Below are positions 1 to 7,007 of a DNA stretch of 9,582 bases, in pieces. The DNA lies in NCBI GenBank assembly GCA_030620375.1, contig JAUXEW010000088.1:1-9582 (forward strand). Reading direction: 5' to 3'. Under the pieces are notes generated by a model. The model had not been told where the DNA came from, searched no databases, and was given only the letters and a program-made list of their open reading frames with translations. This DNA is from Desulfobacteraceae bacterium (GTDB taxonomy: Bacteria; Desulfobacterota; Desulfobacteria; Desulfobacterales; UBA5616). Position numbers and translations under genes: made by a program. How positions within the stretch are numbered: position 1 is the stretch's first letter; each line of letters begins with the position of its first letter.

Positions 1-10
1 GAAACTTTGA

Positions 11-35
11 GGCACTGGCGTGCCCCCCTTTTTTT
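11..35 (+). terminator. Candidate Rho-independent terminator of an upstream gene
   Basis: GGCAC (11-15) pairs with GTGCC (20-24) around a TGGC loop. Four C residues follow, then seven T residues (29-35). The stem is short and the C spacer separates it from the T-run, so this is a weak terminator for a gene lying left of the window. A second small hairpin, CCCGC-TAT-GCGGG (36-48), follows directly but has no T-run after it on either strand. Confidence 0.35.
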
Positions 36-65
36 CCCGCTATGCGGGTGATAGTTTACTTATAT

Positions 66-93
66 TTTAGATCGTTTTCAACAGGTTTATAAC
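66..93 (+). promoter_or_regulatory. Candidate sigma-70-type promoter for the rplU operon
   Basis: A TTTAGA element (66-71, four of six matches to TTGACA) is separated by 16 bases from TATAAC (88-93, five of six matches to TATAAT). This would give a 5' leader of roughly 35 bases before rplU. It lies between the hairpins at 11-48 and the first gene of the operon, which is the expected place. It is a pattern match by eye in an AT-rich stretch, so it is tentative. Confidence 0.3.
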
Positions 94-133
94 ATTATTA
101 GGGGTGGATTTAAGAAAGCTTAAAGGAGAAAAA

Positions 134-445
134 ATGTACGCTATCGTTACTACAGGCGGAAAACAATATAAGATGCGGGAGGGTGAGACCTTAAGGTTTG
201 AAAAAATTAAGGGAGATGTGGGCTCACCGATAGAATTTGACAAGGTGTTGATGGTTTCAGATGGAAAAAACGTATCCATCGGGCAACCCATTTTAACGAG
301 TGTTGCTGTCAACGGGCATATTGTCGAACAGGGTAAGACAAAAAAAGTAATTGTTTTCAAATATAAAAAGCGAAAGCGTTATAGGAGAAAGATAGGGCAT
401 CGACAGCAATATACCGCAGTGAAAATTGACAAGATTAAAATATAA
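134..445 (+). CDS. rplU: 50S ribosomal protein L21
   Basis: Structural protein of the large ribosomal subunit that binds 23S rRNA. The 103-residue length is the usual one for L21. The N-terminus MYAIVTTGGKQYKM and the basic C-terminal part, with a KYKKRKRYRRKIGHRQ segment followed by a short lysine-rich tail, are the family hallmarks. The ATG at 134 is preferred over an upstream in-frame GTG at 104 because AAAGGAG (122-128) sits five bases before it and the protein then begins exactly where L21 normally begins. It is the first gene of the operon, 38 bases before rpmA, the near-universal L21-L27 pairing. Confidence 0.97.
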   Translation: MYAIVTTGGKQYKMREGETLRFEKIKGDVGSPIEFDKVLMVSDGKNVSIGQPILTSVAVNGHIVEQGKTKKVIVFKYKKRKRYRRKIGHRQQYTAVKIDKIKI

Positions 446-483
446 TAAAATCAGATATTTTCTCATCAGTGGGAGTTTGAATA

Positions 484-738
484 ATGGCACATAAAAAGGC
501 AGGCGGAAGCTCGAAAAACGGTCGTGACAGTAATGCGCAACGACGGGGCGTAAAACGATTCGGAGGGCAAAATGTTAGGGCCGGAAGTATTCTGGTTAGA
601 CAGCTGGGAACAAAGATCCATCCCGGAAACAACGTCGGAATGGGCAGGGATTATACGTTGTTTGCCAAAATAGACGGCACTGTCTCTTATGAAAAAATGG
701 GTCGTTCGCGAAAAAAAGTAAGCGTATATGAAGCGTGA
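484..738 (+). CDS. rpmA: 50S ribosomal protein L27
   Basis: Large-subunit ribosomal protein whose N-terminal arm reaches toward the peptidyl-transferase centre. The 84-residue length and the N-terminus MAHKKAGGSSKNGRDSNAQR are diagnostic. It starts directly with MAHKK, so it lacks the N-terminal extension that Firmicutes cleave off with the Prp protease; this supports a Gram-negative host. GGGAG at 471-475 serves as the ribosome binding site. The stop TGA overlaps the GTG start of obgE (GTGA, 735-738), so the GTPase is probably translated by coupling to L27. Confidence 0.98.
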   Translation: MAHKKAGGSSKNGRDSNAQRRGVKRFGGQNVRAGSILVRQLGTKIHPGNNVGMGRDYTLFAKIDGTVSYEKMGRSRKKVSVYEA

Positions 739-1736
739 AATTTATTGATGAAGCCATTATTGCCGTTCAGTCGGGGAATGGGGGAAGCGGTTGCGTTAGT
801 TTCAGACGTGAAAAATTCATTCGCTATGGCGGACCGGACGGTGGTGACGGCGGCGATGGCGGGGATGTCATTCTTTTTTCCACATCGCGGAAACGCACCT
901 TATATTCCTTCCGATTTAAAAGAGAGTTCAAAGCCAAAGACGGCGCTAGCGGCCAAGGTAAAAAAAAAACCGGGAAAAAGGGTGAGGACCTGGTTATAGA
1001 AGTGCCCCCCGGAACCCTGGTGACAAGTCTTGATGACGGCCGGATTATTAAAGATTTCACCGAGGCGGATGAAACATTTATTGTGGCAAACGGCGGCCGA
1101 GGTGGTCAAGGCAATACGCGATTTAAATCTTCAACCCATCGAGCCCCTCGTTTTGCTCAACCGGGAGAACCGGGTAAAACCTTATCGCTAAAGATCGAAC
1201 TTAAACTCCTGTCCGATGTGGGCATCATTGGCCTCCCCAATGCGGGGAAATCAACACTTATCCGTGCGATATCGTCAGCAAACCCCAAAATCGGGGACTA
1301 TCCATTTACAACCTTGACCCCTAATCTCGGCGTGGTTCAAACCGACAAGGGAGAACCGTTTGTGGTTTCCGATATTCCGGGGCTGATTGAAGGAGCGCAT
1401 CAGGGCGCGGGTCTAGGGACACGGTTTTTAAAACATATCGAGCGAACCCGTATACTGGTCCATCTGATCGATGTTTCTCTTGTTAATGTTGATGATCCGT
1501 TGAAGGATTACCGGATGACAAACAAGGAACTTCTGCTGTATAACAAGAAGCTGATTGAGAAGCCACAGATCGTGGTGTTGAACAAGCTGGATCTTCCCGA
1601 TGCCGATATTTCAGCCGAACAATTTCAATCGGCAATGCCAGATAAAATGGTGCTGCGTATTTCCGCATTGAGCGGTAAGGGAGTTAGCCGGTTAATATCT
1701 AAAATTGTTGAAGTGCTGGGCCGTGGCGATGAATAA
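735..1736 (+). CDS. obgE: Obg-family GTPase ObgE/CgtA
   Basis: Essential P-loop GTPase that binds the 50S subunit, acts in late large-subunit assembly and responds to (p)ppGpp. The first ~160 residues are the glycine-rich Obg fold, with the GGDGGDGGD run near residues 36-44. The GTPase domain follows: Walker A GLPNAGKST (166-174), DIPG (213-216), NKLD (283-286) and the G5 SAL (310-312). The protein ends 21 residues after G5 at 333 residues, so it has neither the OCT domain of Gram-positive Obg nor the acidic tail of the longer E. coli protein. The start is GTG inside the rpmA stop overlap and gives the canonical MKFIDEA N-terminus. The stop overlaps the proB start region by eight bases. Confidence 0.97.
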   Translation: MKFIDEAIIAVQSGNGGSGCVSFRREKFIRYGGPDGGDGGDGGDVILFSTSRKRTLYSFRFKREFKAKDGASGQGKKKTGKKGEDLVIEVPPGTLVTSLDDGRIIKDFTEADETFIVANGGRGGQGNTRFKSSTHRAPRFAQPGEPGKTLSLKIELKLLSDVGIIGLPNAGKSTLIRAISSANPKIGDYPFTTLTPNLGVVQTDKGEPFVVSDIPGLIEGAHQGAGLGTRFLKHIERTRILVHLIDVSLVNVDDPLKDYRMTNKELLLYNKKLIEKPQIVVLNKLDLPDADISAEQFQSAMPDKMVLRISALSGKGVSRLISKIVEVLGRGDE

Positions 1737-2892
1737 TGTCAGAAAAGATGCCTTTTCTAATGCCAAGCGTGTTGTTGTCAAAATCGGGAGCAATGTGCTT
1801 ACACAAGATAATGGGTTAAATATACGGGCGGTGCAATCCATTAGCCGTCAGGTCTGTCGTTTAATTGACAGGGGGATAGAGGTCATCCTGGTCAGTTCCG
1901 GAGCGATGGCTTCAGGCGCTAAAAAAATCGGGCTTTCCAAACGGCCGGATCAAATTCCGCAACGACAGGCTGCGGCTGCCGTAGGTCAAGCCGGACTGAT
2001 CTTGGAATATGAAAAGGCGTTTGCACGATACAAGAAAAAAGTTGCACAAATTCTTTTGACCAGCGAAGATCTTTCGAACCGGAAAAGATACCTTAACGCG
2101 CGAAATACCCTGTGTACATTGTTGTCATGGCATGTGGTGCCGGTTATCAATGAAAATGACACGGTTATGGTGGAAGAGATCAAGTTTGGAGACAATGATC
2201 ATTTGTCCGCCATGATTACACTCCTTTTGAATGCTGATATTTTAGTAAGTCTTACCGATATCGATGGTTTGTTTAACAAAGATCCCCGGGTTCATTCGGA
2301 TGCCGAGATGCTTCCGATGATATCCTCGATCAACAGGGATATTGAAAAAATCGCCGGCGATATTCCCGGTGCTTTAGGAACCGGCGGAATGCTTAGTAAA
2401 GTAAAGGCCGCTAAAAAGGTCACTACGGCCGGGGTCCCCATGGTGATTGCCAATGGTGAGAAAAAGAATATCCTTTTGGAGCTGTTTGCAGGAAAATCCA
2501 AGGGTACGTTTTTTAAGCCCAAAAAAGAGAGACTGGCCAGCCGAAAATGCTGGATAGGGTTTTCTCTTACACCAAAAGGCGTCATTATCATCGATGACGG
2601 TGCGGCCTCGGCTATTCTTCAACGCGGTAAAAGTTTACTGCCGAGCGGGATTGTTCGTGTTGAAGGAGAGTTTTCCGTTGGATCGCCCGTGGCACTTAAA
2701 GGGGATAACACCGAAATTTTGGGCATCGGCCTTGTCAATTATAGCTCCACTGATATTCATAAGATTATGGGACTAAAAACCGCCATTATCAAAGAACGGT
2801 TAGGATACAAACCGTATGATGAGGTTGTTCATAGAGATAATCTTACGATAACAGGCGAATGTGAACAAGCAATGCGAGCGCATTCCCCGTAG
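1729..2892 (+). CDS. proB: Glutamate 5-kinase
   Basis: First step of proline synthesis from glutamate: ATP-dependent phosphorylation to gamma-glutamyl phosphate in the cytoplasm. The amino-acid-kinase domain shows VVVKIGSNVL (K18), SSGAMASG (from S56), AVGQAGL, NENDTV, FGDND, LTDIDGLF and GTGGMLSKVKAA. The last ~100 residues form the PUA-like domain typical of long bacterial ProB. At 387 residues it is close to the usual ~370. I chose ATG 1729, inside the end of obgE, rather than the in-frame TTG at 1705, because the kinase core then begins after a normal short N-terminus. No strong Shine-Dalgarno is visible, so coupling to obgE translation is likely. ProA follows. Confidence 0.96.
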   Translation: MNNVRKDAFSNAKRVVVKIGSNVLTQDNGLNIRAVQSISRQVCRLIDRGIEVILVSSGAMASGAKKIGLSKRPDQIPQRQAAAAVGQAGLILEYEKAFARYKKKVAQILLTSEDLSNRKRYLNARNTLCTLLSWHVVPVINENDTVMVEEIKFGDNDHLSAMITLLLNADILVSLTDIDGLFNKDPRVHSDAEMLPMISSINRDIEKIAGDIPGALGTGGMLSKVKAAKKVTTAGVPMVIANGEKKNILLELFAGKSKGTFFKPKKERLASRKCWIGFSLTPKGVIIIDDGAASAILQRGKSLLPSGIVRVEGEFSVGSPVALKGDNTEILGIGLVNYSSTDIHKIMGLKTAIIKERLGYKPYDEVVHRDNLTITGECEQAMRAHSP

Positions 2893-2900
2893 CTTGCTGT

Positions 2901-2907
2901 GGAGAGG
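2901..2907 (+). promoter_or_regulatory. Shine-Dalgarno sequence of the mini-ORF before proA
   Basis: GGAGAGG lies eight bases before the ATG at 2916, an almost ideal arrangement. It is the main reason to take the mini-ORF at 2916-2972 seriously, because it is too far (61 bases) from the proA ATG to serve that start directly. Confidence 0.5.
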
Positions 2908-2915
2908 CTTCAATT

Positions 2916-2972
2916 ATGAAAAAAAGGGAAAAATCAAAACAACCCGCAATTTTCAGGGGGGAATTCATATGA
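2916..2972 (+). CDS. Possible 18-residue leader/coupling peptide before proA
   Basis: A short ORF in the 76-base proB-proA gap encodes MKKREKSKQPAIFRGEFI, a basic peptide with no recognised family. It has an ATG start, a good Shine-Dalgarno (GGAGAGG, 2901-2907) eight bases upstream, and its TGA stop (2970-2972) overlaps the proA ATG (2969-2971) as ATGA. It is out of frame with proA, so it is not an N-terminal extension. What is seen is the ORF, its ribosome binding site and the overlap; that it is translated, and that it couples or regulates proA, is inference. It contains no run of proline codons, so classic amino-acid attenuation is unlikely. It may also be chance. Confidence 0.35.
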   Translation: MKKREKSKQPAIFRGEFI

Positions 2973-4225
2973 ATCTAGAATCAACCATCTTGGAAATGGC
3001 AAAGGCGGCCAGAGAAGCATCAACAATGATGGCCCGGTGTCCGACGAAGAAAAAAAATGAGGTTCTGCTTAATATTGCCGATACGTTAGAAAATCAAGCT
3101 GCCACCATCATGGAAGAAAACCGGAAGGACCTTGAGCGGGCAAATGAGACAGGGCTTTCCATGGCCATGATTGATCGACTGACGGTTAAAGATTCAACCT
3201 TGTTGTCCATGTCCGAGGGCCTCAGAGAGGTCGCGCAACTGGAAGATCCTGTCGGGGCCATGAGCAAGTCATGGATCAGGCCCAACGGGTTGGAGGTGTC
3301 CCGTATGCGGATACCTTTGGGAGTAATCGGCATCATATATGAATCCAGGCCGAATGTGACCATTGATGCTGCCGGTCTTTGCCTAAAAGCCGGGAATTCG
3401 GTTATGCTTCGGGGTGGATCGGAAGCCCTGTTTTCAAATCAGGCACTTGCCAAAATTATTGGTCAGTGTCTTTGTGAGGCGGAGCTGCCTGAAAAGGCCG
3501 TACAAGTGATTCCGATTCGTGATCGTGCGGCTGTAACCGAGCTGTTAAAACAAGAAGAATATATCGATTTGATTATTCCGCGAGGGGGTGAGGGACTGAT
3601 CCGATTTGTGGTGGAAAATTCCAAGATACCCGTTTTGAAGCACTATAAAGGGGTGTGCCATGTTTATGTGGATGAAGGGGCGGATCCCGGCATGGCGGAA
3701 GAAATTTGTTTCAATGCAAAAGTTCAGCGTCCTGGTGTCTGTAATGCGATGGAAACGCTTTTGGTTCATCGATCCGTAGCCGAAACCTTTCTTCCGACAA
3801 TGGCAAAGCGATATGCCTCGGCTAAAGTCGAAATTAGAGGTTGTGAACAGACGCGTAAAATTTTACCGGATGTATCCAGGGCCACGGAGGCGGATTGGTT
3901 TGAAGAATATTTGGATTTTATGCTTGCCGTTAAAGTGGTGGACAGCATGGATCAGGCTATTGGCCATATAGAACAATACGGCTCCAGCCATACAGAGGCT
4001 ATTGTTACTTCAGATTATCAACGCGCCCGGCGGTTTGTTCGTGAAGTCGATTCATCCGTCGTACTTGTCAATGCGTCGACAAGGTTTAATGACGGTGGTG
4101 AACTCGGCCTGGGTGCCGAGATTGGTATCAGTACATCCAAGTTGCACGCCTTTGGACCTATGGGAGTTGAGGAGCTTACCACGACGAAATTTGTTGTGCT
4201 TGGTGACGGTCAGATAAGGGCATAG
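2969..4225 (+). CDS. proA: Glutamate-5-semialdehyde dehydrogenase (gamma-glutamyl phosphate reductase)
   Basis: Second step of proline synthesis: NADPH-dependent reduction of gamma-glutamyl phosphate, the product of the adjacent ProB, to glutamate semialdehyde. It belongs to the aldehyde dehydrogenase superfamily. Visible hallmarks are the YESRPNVTIDAAGLCLK cofactor-domain segment, IIPRGGEGLI, the catalytic cysteine in QRPGVCNAMET (C258), and the C-terminal FNDGGELGLGAEIGIST and HAFGPMGVEELTT motifs. At 418 residues it is of standard length. The ATG at 2969 is preferred over an open extension back to 2861, because it has a G-rich ribosome binding site (GGGGGGA, 2956-2962) and a normal ProA N-terminus. 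A mini-ORF ends on this start codon. Confidence 0.97.
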   Translation: MNLESTILEMAKAAREASTMMARCPTKKKNEVLLNIADTLENQAATIMEENRKDLERANETGLSMAMIDRLTVKDSTLLSMSEGLREVAQLEDPVGAMSKSWIRPNGLEVSRMRIPLGVIGIIYESRPNVTIDAAGLCLKAGNSVMLRGGSEALFSNQALAKIIGQCLCEAELPEKAVQVIPIRDRAAVTELLKQEEYIDLIIPRGGEGLIRFVVENSKIPVLKHYKGVCHVYVDEGADPGMAEEICFNAKVQRPGVCNAMETLLVHRSVAETFLPTMAKRYASAKVEIRGCEQTRKILPDVSRATEADWFEEYLDFMLAVKVVDSMDQAIGHIEQYGSSHTEAIVTSDYQRARRFVREVDSSVVLVNASTRFNDGGELGLGAEIGISTSKLHAFGPMGVEELTTTKFVVLGDGQIRA

Positions 4226-4235
4226 AGGGGTTTAA

Positions 4236-4904
4236 TTGGAAAGAATAGGACTTTTTGGCGGCACGTTTAATCCGATTCATTTGGGTCATCTTCGGTCGGC
4301 TTTGGAGATAAAAGAAGGGTTTGATCTGGATAAAATGTTCTTTATTCCTGCCGCCCTTCCGCCCCATAAGCAGTCAGAAGGCGTGGAAAATGCAACAGAC
4401 AGGCTTGAAATGATTCGCCTTGGCATTGCCCACAGTTCTGATCTTGGTGTTTCCGATATTGAGCTTAAACGATCCGGCCCTTCTTATACGATAGATACGA
4501 TTCACCATTTTCGATCGATTTCATCTGATGATACCGAGCTTTTTTTTGTGGTCGGTTCTGACGCTTTTTTGGAACTCAACACATGGAAATCCTACAAGGA
4601 ACTGCTACAGTTAATTCCTTTTATCGTGATGGTAAGGCCTGATTCAGAATGCAATGATATCAATATCAAGATAGAACACCTTAAAGATTTCCTTACATCG
4701 AAAGTATCAAGAGACTTTGCGTATATAGCGGCGGATACCTGTTATGCTCATCCCAATATGCCATCCGTCTACATCCAAAATGTTACGCCGCTGGGTATTT
4801 CTTCAACAAAAATCAGGGAATCGATTCATTCCGGCCGATCAATACAATTTTTAGTGCCTAAAGCAGTGGAAGAGTATATTAAAACCAAAGGGTTGTATAA
4901 ATGA
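4236..4904 (+). CDS. nadD: Nicotinate-nucleotide adenylyltransferase
   Basis: Transfers AMP from ATP to nicotinate mononucleotide, giving deamido-NAD, in NAD synthesis. The nucleotidyltransferase signature GGTFNPIHLGHL spans residues 8-19 with the catalytic HxxH (H15, H18). The second signature ISSTKIR is at 188-194. The 222-residue length is normal. The start is TTG at 4236: GAGGGG (4225-4230), beginning inside the proA stop codon, lies five bases before it, and starting there gives the usual MERIGLFGGTFNP N-terminus. No in-frame ATG lies upstream of the GGTFNP motif in the short gap. The stop overlaps the rsfS start as ATGA. Confidence 0.95.
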   Translation: MERIGLFGGTFNPIHLGHLRSALEIKEGFDLDKMFFIPAALPPHKQSEGVENATDRLEMIRLGIAHSSDLGVSDIELKRSGPSYTIDTIHHFRSISSDDTELFFVVGSDAFLELNTWKSYKELLQLIPFIVMVRPDSECNDINIKIEHLKDFLTSKVSRDFAYIAADTCYAHPNMPSVYIQNVTPLGISSTKIRESIHSGRSIQFLVPKAVEEYIKTKGLYK

Positions 4905-5311
4905 CAAAAGACAGTGATCCCGGACTCGACCTGTATGTAAAATCCGTATTGGGAAGAAAGGCGTTTGATATTGTTATATTGGACGTTAGGGGTTTAACGA
5001 CGGTTGCAGACGCTTTTATCATTTGCAGCGGGCGATCCAATCGGCAAGTAAAGGCGATCGCTGAGTACGTTCAAGTTGACCTGAAAAAGCAGGGTATAAA
5101 GCCACTCAGTGTTGAAGGTAAAACAGATGGTCACTGGATATTGATGGACTACGGACACGTTATTATTCATGTATTTTATCAGCCCACACGGGAATTTTTT
5201 GACCTTGAGAGTCTGTGGATCGATGCCAAGCGGATAGAAACCAAAAGCCTGGCAGTTAAGCAGGCCAACGGGGAAGAGAATATGACCGTATGGGCTATCG
5301 ATGATTATTAA
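4901..5311 (+). CDS. rsfS: Ribosome silencing factor RsfS
   Basis: Binds ribosomal protein L14 on the 50S subunit and blocks subunit joining when nutrients are short; formerly YbeB/Iojap. The DUF143 core is clear: ADAFIICSGRSNRQVKAIAEYV region, the GHWILMDYGHVIIHVF strand pair, and the REFFDLESLW motif. The length is 136 residues, slightly longer than the ~105-120 residues of many relatives, with an extra C-terminal tail after the core. It starts at ATG 4901 in a four-base overlap with nadD. The rlmH gene that commonly follows rsfS is absent; a 134-base gap follows instead. Confidence 0.95.
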   Translation: MTKDSDPGLDLYVKSVLGRKAFDIVILDVRGLTTVADAFIICSGRSNRQVKAIAEYVQVDLKKQGIKPLSVEGKTDGHWILMDYGHVIIHVFYQPTREFFDLESLWIDAKRIETKSLAVKQANGEENMTVWAIDDY

Positions 5312-5445
5312 ACCTGACCTGAGCGAGTTTTTGCTCGCGCTGCACCGATATGTTTCGGATCAAAATCTCGGCACGTTTTTTTTTAAAAAATTGTTCAACT
5401 TAGTTAGACATAATGGTTGATGCGCTGAAAGGAAGCGATTTTTAA
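5312..5445. other. Hairpin-rich intergenic region between rsfS and gpmI
   Basis: The gap holds a GCGAG/CTCGC hairpin (5323-5338, six-base loop), then a CCGA (5345-5348) that can pair with either of two TCGG copies (5355-5358 or 5368-5371), then nine T residues (5376-5384). The second pairing, next to the T-run, could act as a weak terminator. No convincing promoter is visible; TTGTTC (5391-5396) and CATAAT (5409-5414) are only 12 bases apart. No coding remnant is evident. Confidence 0.5.
5345..5384 (+). terminator. Candidate weak terminator after rsfS
   Basis: CCGA (5345-5348) and TCGG (5368-5371) pair, with TG/CA able to extend the stem across a two-base bulge, and nine T residues (5376-5384) follow four bases after the stem. 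The stem is short and the loop long, and a competing hairpin CCGA-TATGTT-TCGG uses the same left arm. It may end the rplU-rsfS operon in part, with gpmI then read by read-through or by its own promoter. Confidence 0.3.
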
Positions 5446-7005
5446 ATGCGGAAAATTAAACCCTGCTTGCTGATGATTCTGGATGGATGGGGAATTGGTT
5501 CCGAGGATGAAAAAAATGCCATTTATCGGGCCCATACTCCCAGCTTGGACAGGTTGAAAAATGATTATTCCCATACGCAATTGATCTGTTTTGGGGAAGC
5601 CGTGGGACTACCCGAAGGCATCATGGGCAATTCCGAAGTGGGCCATTTAAATATCGGCGCCGGGAGAGTGGTTTATCAAGCTTTGCTGAGGATCGATAAG
5701 TCCATTCACAATGGATCGTTTTTCAATAACCCCGCATTAAATTCCATTATGTCGAAGGTTAAAACACTCCCGTCAAGCCTTCACTTTATAGGTTTAATAT
5801 CTGACGGTGGCGTTCACAGCCAGCTCTCCCATCTTTTTGCCTTGTTAAAGATGGCAAAAGAAAGAGGCCTTGAACAGGGATTTATCCATATCGTCTTGGA
5901 TGGCCGGGATACGCCGCCGGACAGCGGCATAGAATATACACGGCAGCTAATGAAATATATCAAGGCCCTGGGCTTCGGAACCATTGCAACGGTATGCGGC
6001 CGATTTTATGCCATGGATCGTGATACGCGGTGGGAAAGGACTGAACGCGCTTATCAATTATACACTCAGGGCAAAGGTGTTTCGGAAAAAGATGCTGTAA
6101 ACGCCATTGAAAATGCATATCAACGGGGTGAAACGGATGAGTTTGTTCAACCGATAGTGATTACGGATAAGCATCACCTTCCTTTGGGGGTGATTCGCGA
6201 TCAAGACGGAATTATTTTTTTTAATTTCAGGGCTGACCGAGCCCGTCAAATCACCAGGGCATTTACAGATCATGGCTTTAATTTTTTTAAACGAAAACCG
6301 GATCTAAAACTTTGCGATTTCGTTTGTATGACCTTGTACGATGAGCGTCTTACTTTGCCCATAGCCTTTCCACCAGTCCATATTAATGACATATTGGGCG
6401 AGGTGATCAGTAAAAAGGGACTTCGGCAGCTTCGAATCGCCGAAACGGAGAAATATGCGCATGTGACTTATTTTTTTAACGGTGGTGAGGAAAACGCATT
6501 TCCCCTTGAAGATCGATGCATGGTGCCTTCACCCCGGGACGTGGTAACCTATGATCAAAAACCGGAGATGAGCGCTCTTGAGGTGACCGAAGAAGTGATC
6601 TCGCAATTAAATTCCAATCAGTATGATTTTATTGTATTAAATTTTGCCAATATGGATATGGTTGGACATACCGGTGTTATGGATGCTGCTGTCAAAGCCT
6701 GCGAAATCTTGGATGACTGCATTCAAAAAATCGTTGTCAATGTGCTGGCCAAAGAAGGGACGGTTTTGATCACGGCGGATCATGGAAATGCCGAAAAAAT
6801 GATAGATGAAAACGGCCATCAATATACCGCCCATACCCTTAATCCGGTGCCGTTTATATTAGTGGATGACAAACGGAAGAACGCCAAGCTAAGGCCGGGG
6901 ATTCTGGGAGACATTGCGCCGACGGTCCTTGAAATCCTTGGGATTGATCAGCCGGAGGCACAGACGGGAAGGTCTTTGATTGTTTCTGATGAGCATGGAG
7001 ATTGA
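5446..7005 (+). CDS. gpmI: 2,3-bisphosphoglycerate-independent phosphoglycerate mutase
   Basis: Interconverts 3- and 2-phosphoglycerate in glycolysis and gluconeogenesis without the bisphosphoglycerate cofactor, using two metal ions. It is an alkaline-phosphatase superfamily enzyme. Visible motifs include LMILDGWGIG with metal ligand D13, the phosphorylated serine in MGNSEVGHLNIGAGR (S63), HIVLDGRDTPP, GRFYAMDRDTRWERTERAY, FFNFRADRARQ, NFANMDMVGHTG and ITADHGNAEKM. At 519 residues it is close to the usual ~510 and intact. ATG 5446 has AAAGGAAG (5428-5435) upstream and gives a normal N-terminus. The stop lies two bases before the ATG of the next gene. Confidence 0.97.
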   Translation: MRKIKPCLLMILDGWGIGSEDEKNAIYRAHTPSLDRLKNDYSHTQLICFGEAVGLPEGIMGNSEVGHLNIGAGRVVYQALLRIDKSIHNGSFFNNPALNSIMSKVKTLPSSLHFIGLISDGGVHSQLSHLFALLKMAKERGLEQGFIHIVLDGRDTPPDSGIEYTRQLMKYIKALGFGTIATVCGRFYAMDRDTRWERTERAYQLYTQGKGVSEKDAVNAIENAYQRGETDEFVQPIVITDKHHLPLGVIRDQDGIIFFNFRADRARQITRAFTDHGFNFFKRKPDLKLCDFVCMTLYDERLTLPIAFPPVHINDILGEVISKKGLRQLRIAETEKYAHVTYFFNGGEENAFPLEDRCMVPSPRDVVTYDQKPEMSALEVTEEVISQLNSNQYDFIVLNFANMDMVGHTGVMDAAVKACEILDDCIQKIVVNVLAKEGTVLITADHGNAEKMIDENGHQYTAHTLNPVPFILVDDKRKNAKLRPGILGDIAPTVLEILGIDQPEAQTGRSLIVSDEHGD

Positions 7006-7007
7006 AA

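Noticed and set aside
36..48. CCCGC-TAT-GCGGG hairpin as a terminator.
   Set aside because: The T-run lies before the stem on the + strand and reads as A residues after the stem on the - strand, so neither direction gives a terminator.
830..870. Tandem GGTGAC/GGCGAT-like repeats in obgE.
   Set aside because: They encode the normal glycine-aspartate run of the Obg fold and are not an independent repeat element.
2961..2979. GAATTC, CATATG and TCTAGA restriction-site-like hexamers overlapping the proA start, resembling a cloning linker.
   Set aside because: The reading frame and the ProA N-terminus continue naturally through it, the flanking genes are in native order, and there is no vector sequence; three AT-rich hexamers near a start codon can arise by chance.
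5350..5403. A short ORF running through the T-run between rsfS and gpmI.
   Set aside because: No ribosome binding site, and its codons are just the hairpin and homopolymer; not a credible gene or an rlmH remnant.
5413..5445. A ten-codon ORF ending directly before the gpmI ATG.
   Set aside because: No ribosome binding site precedes it and the sequence is explained by the gpmI ribosome binding site region.
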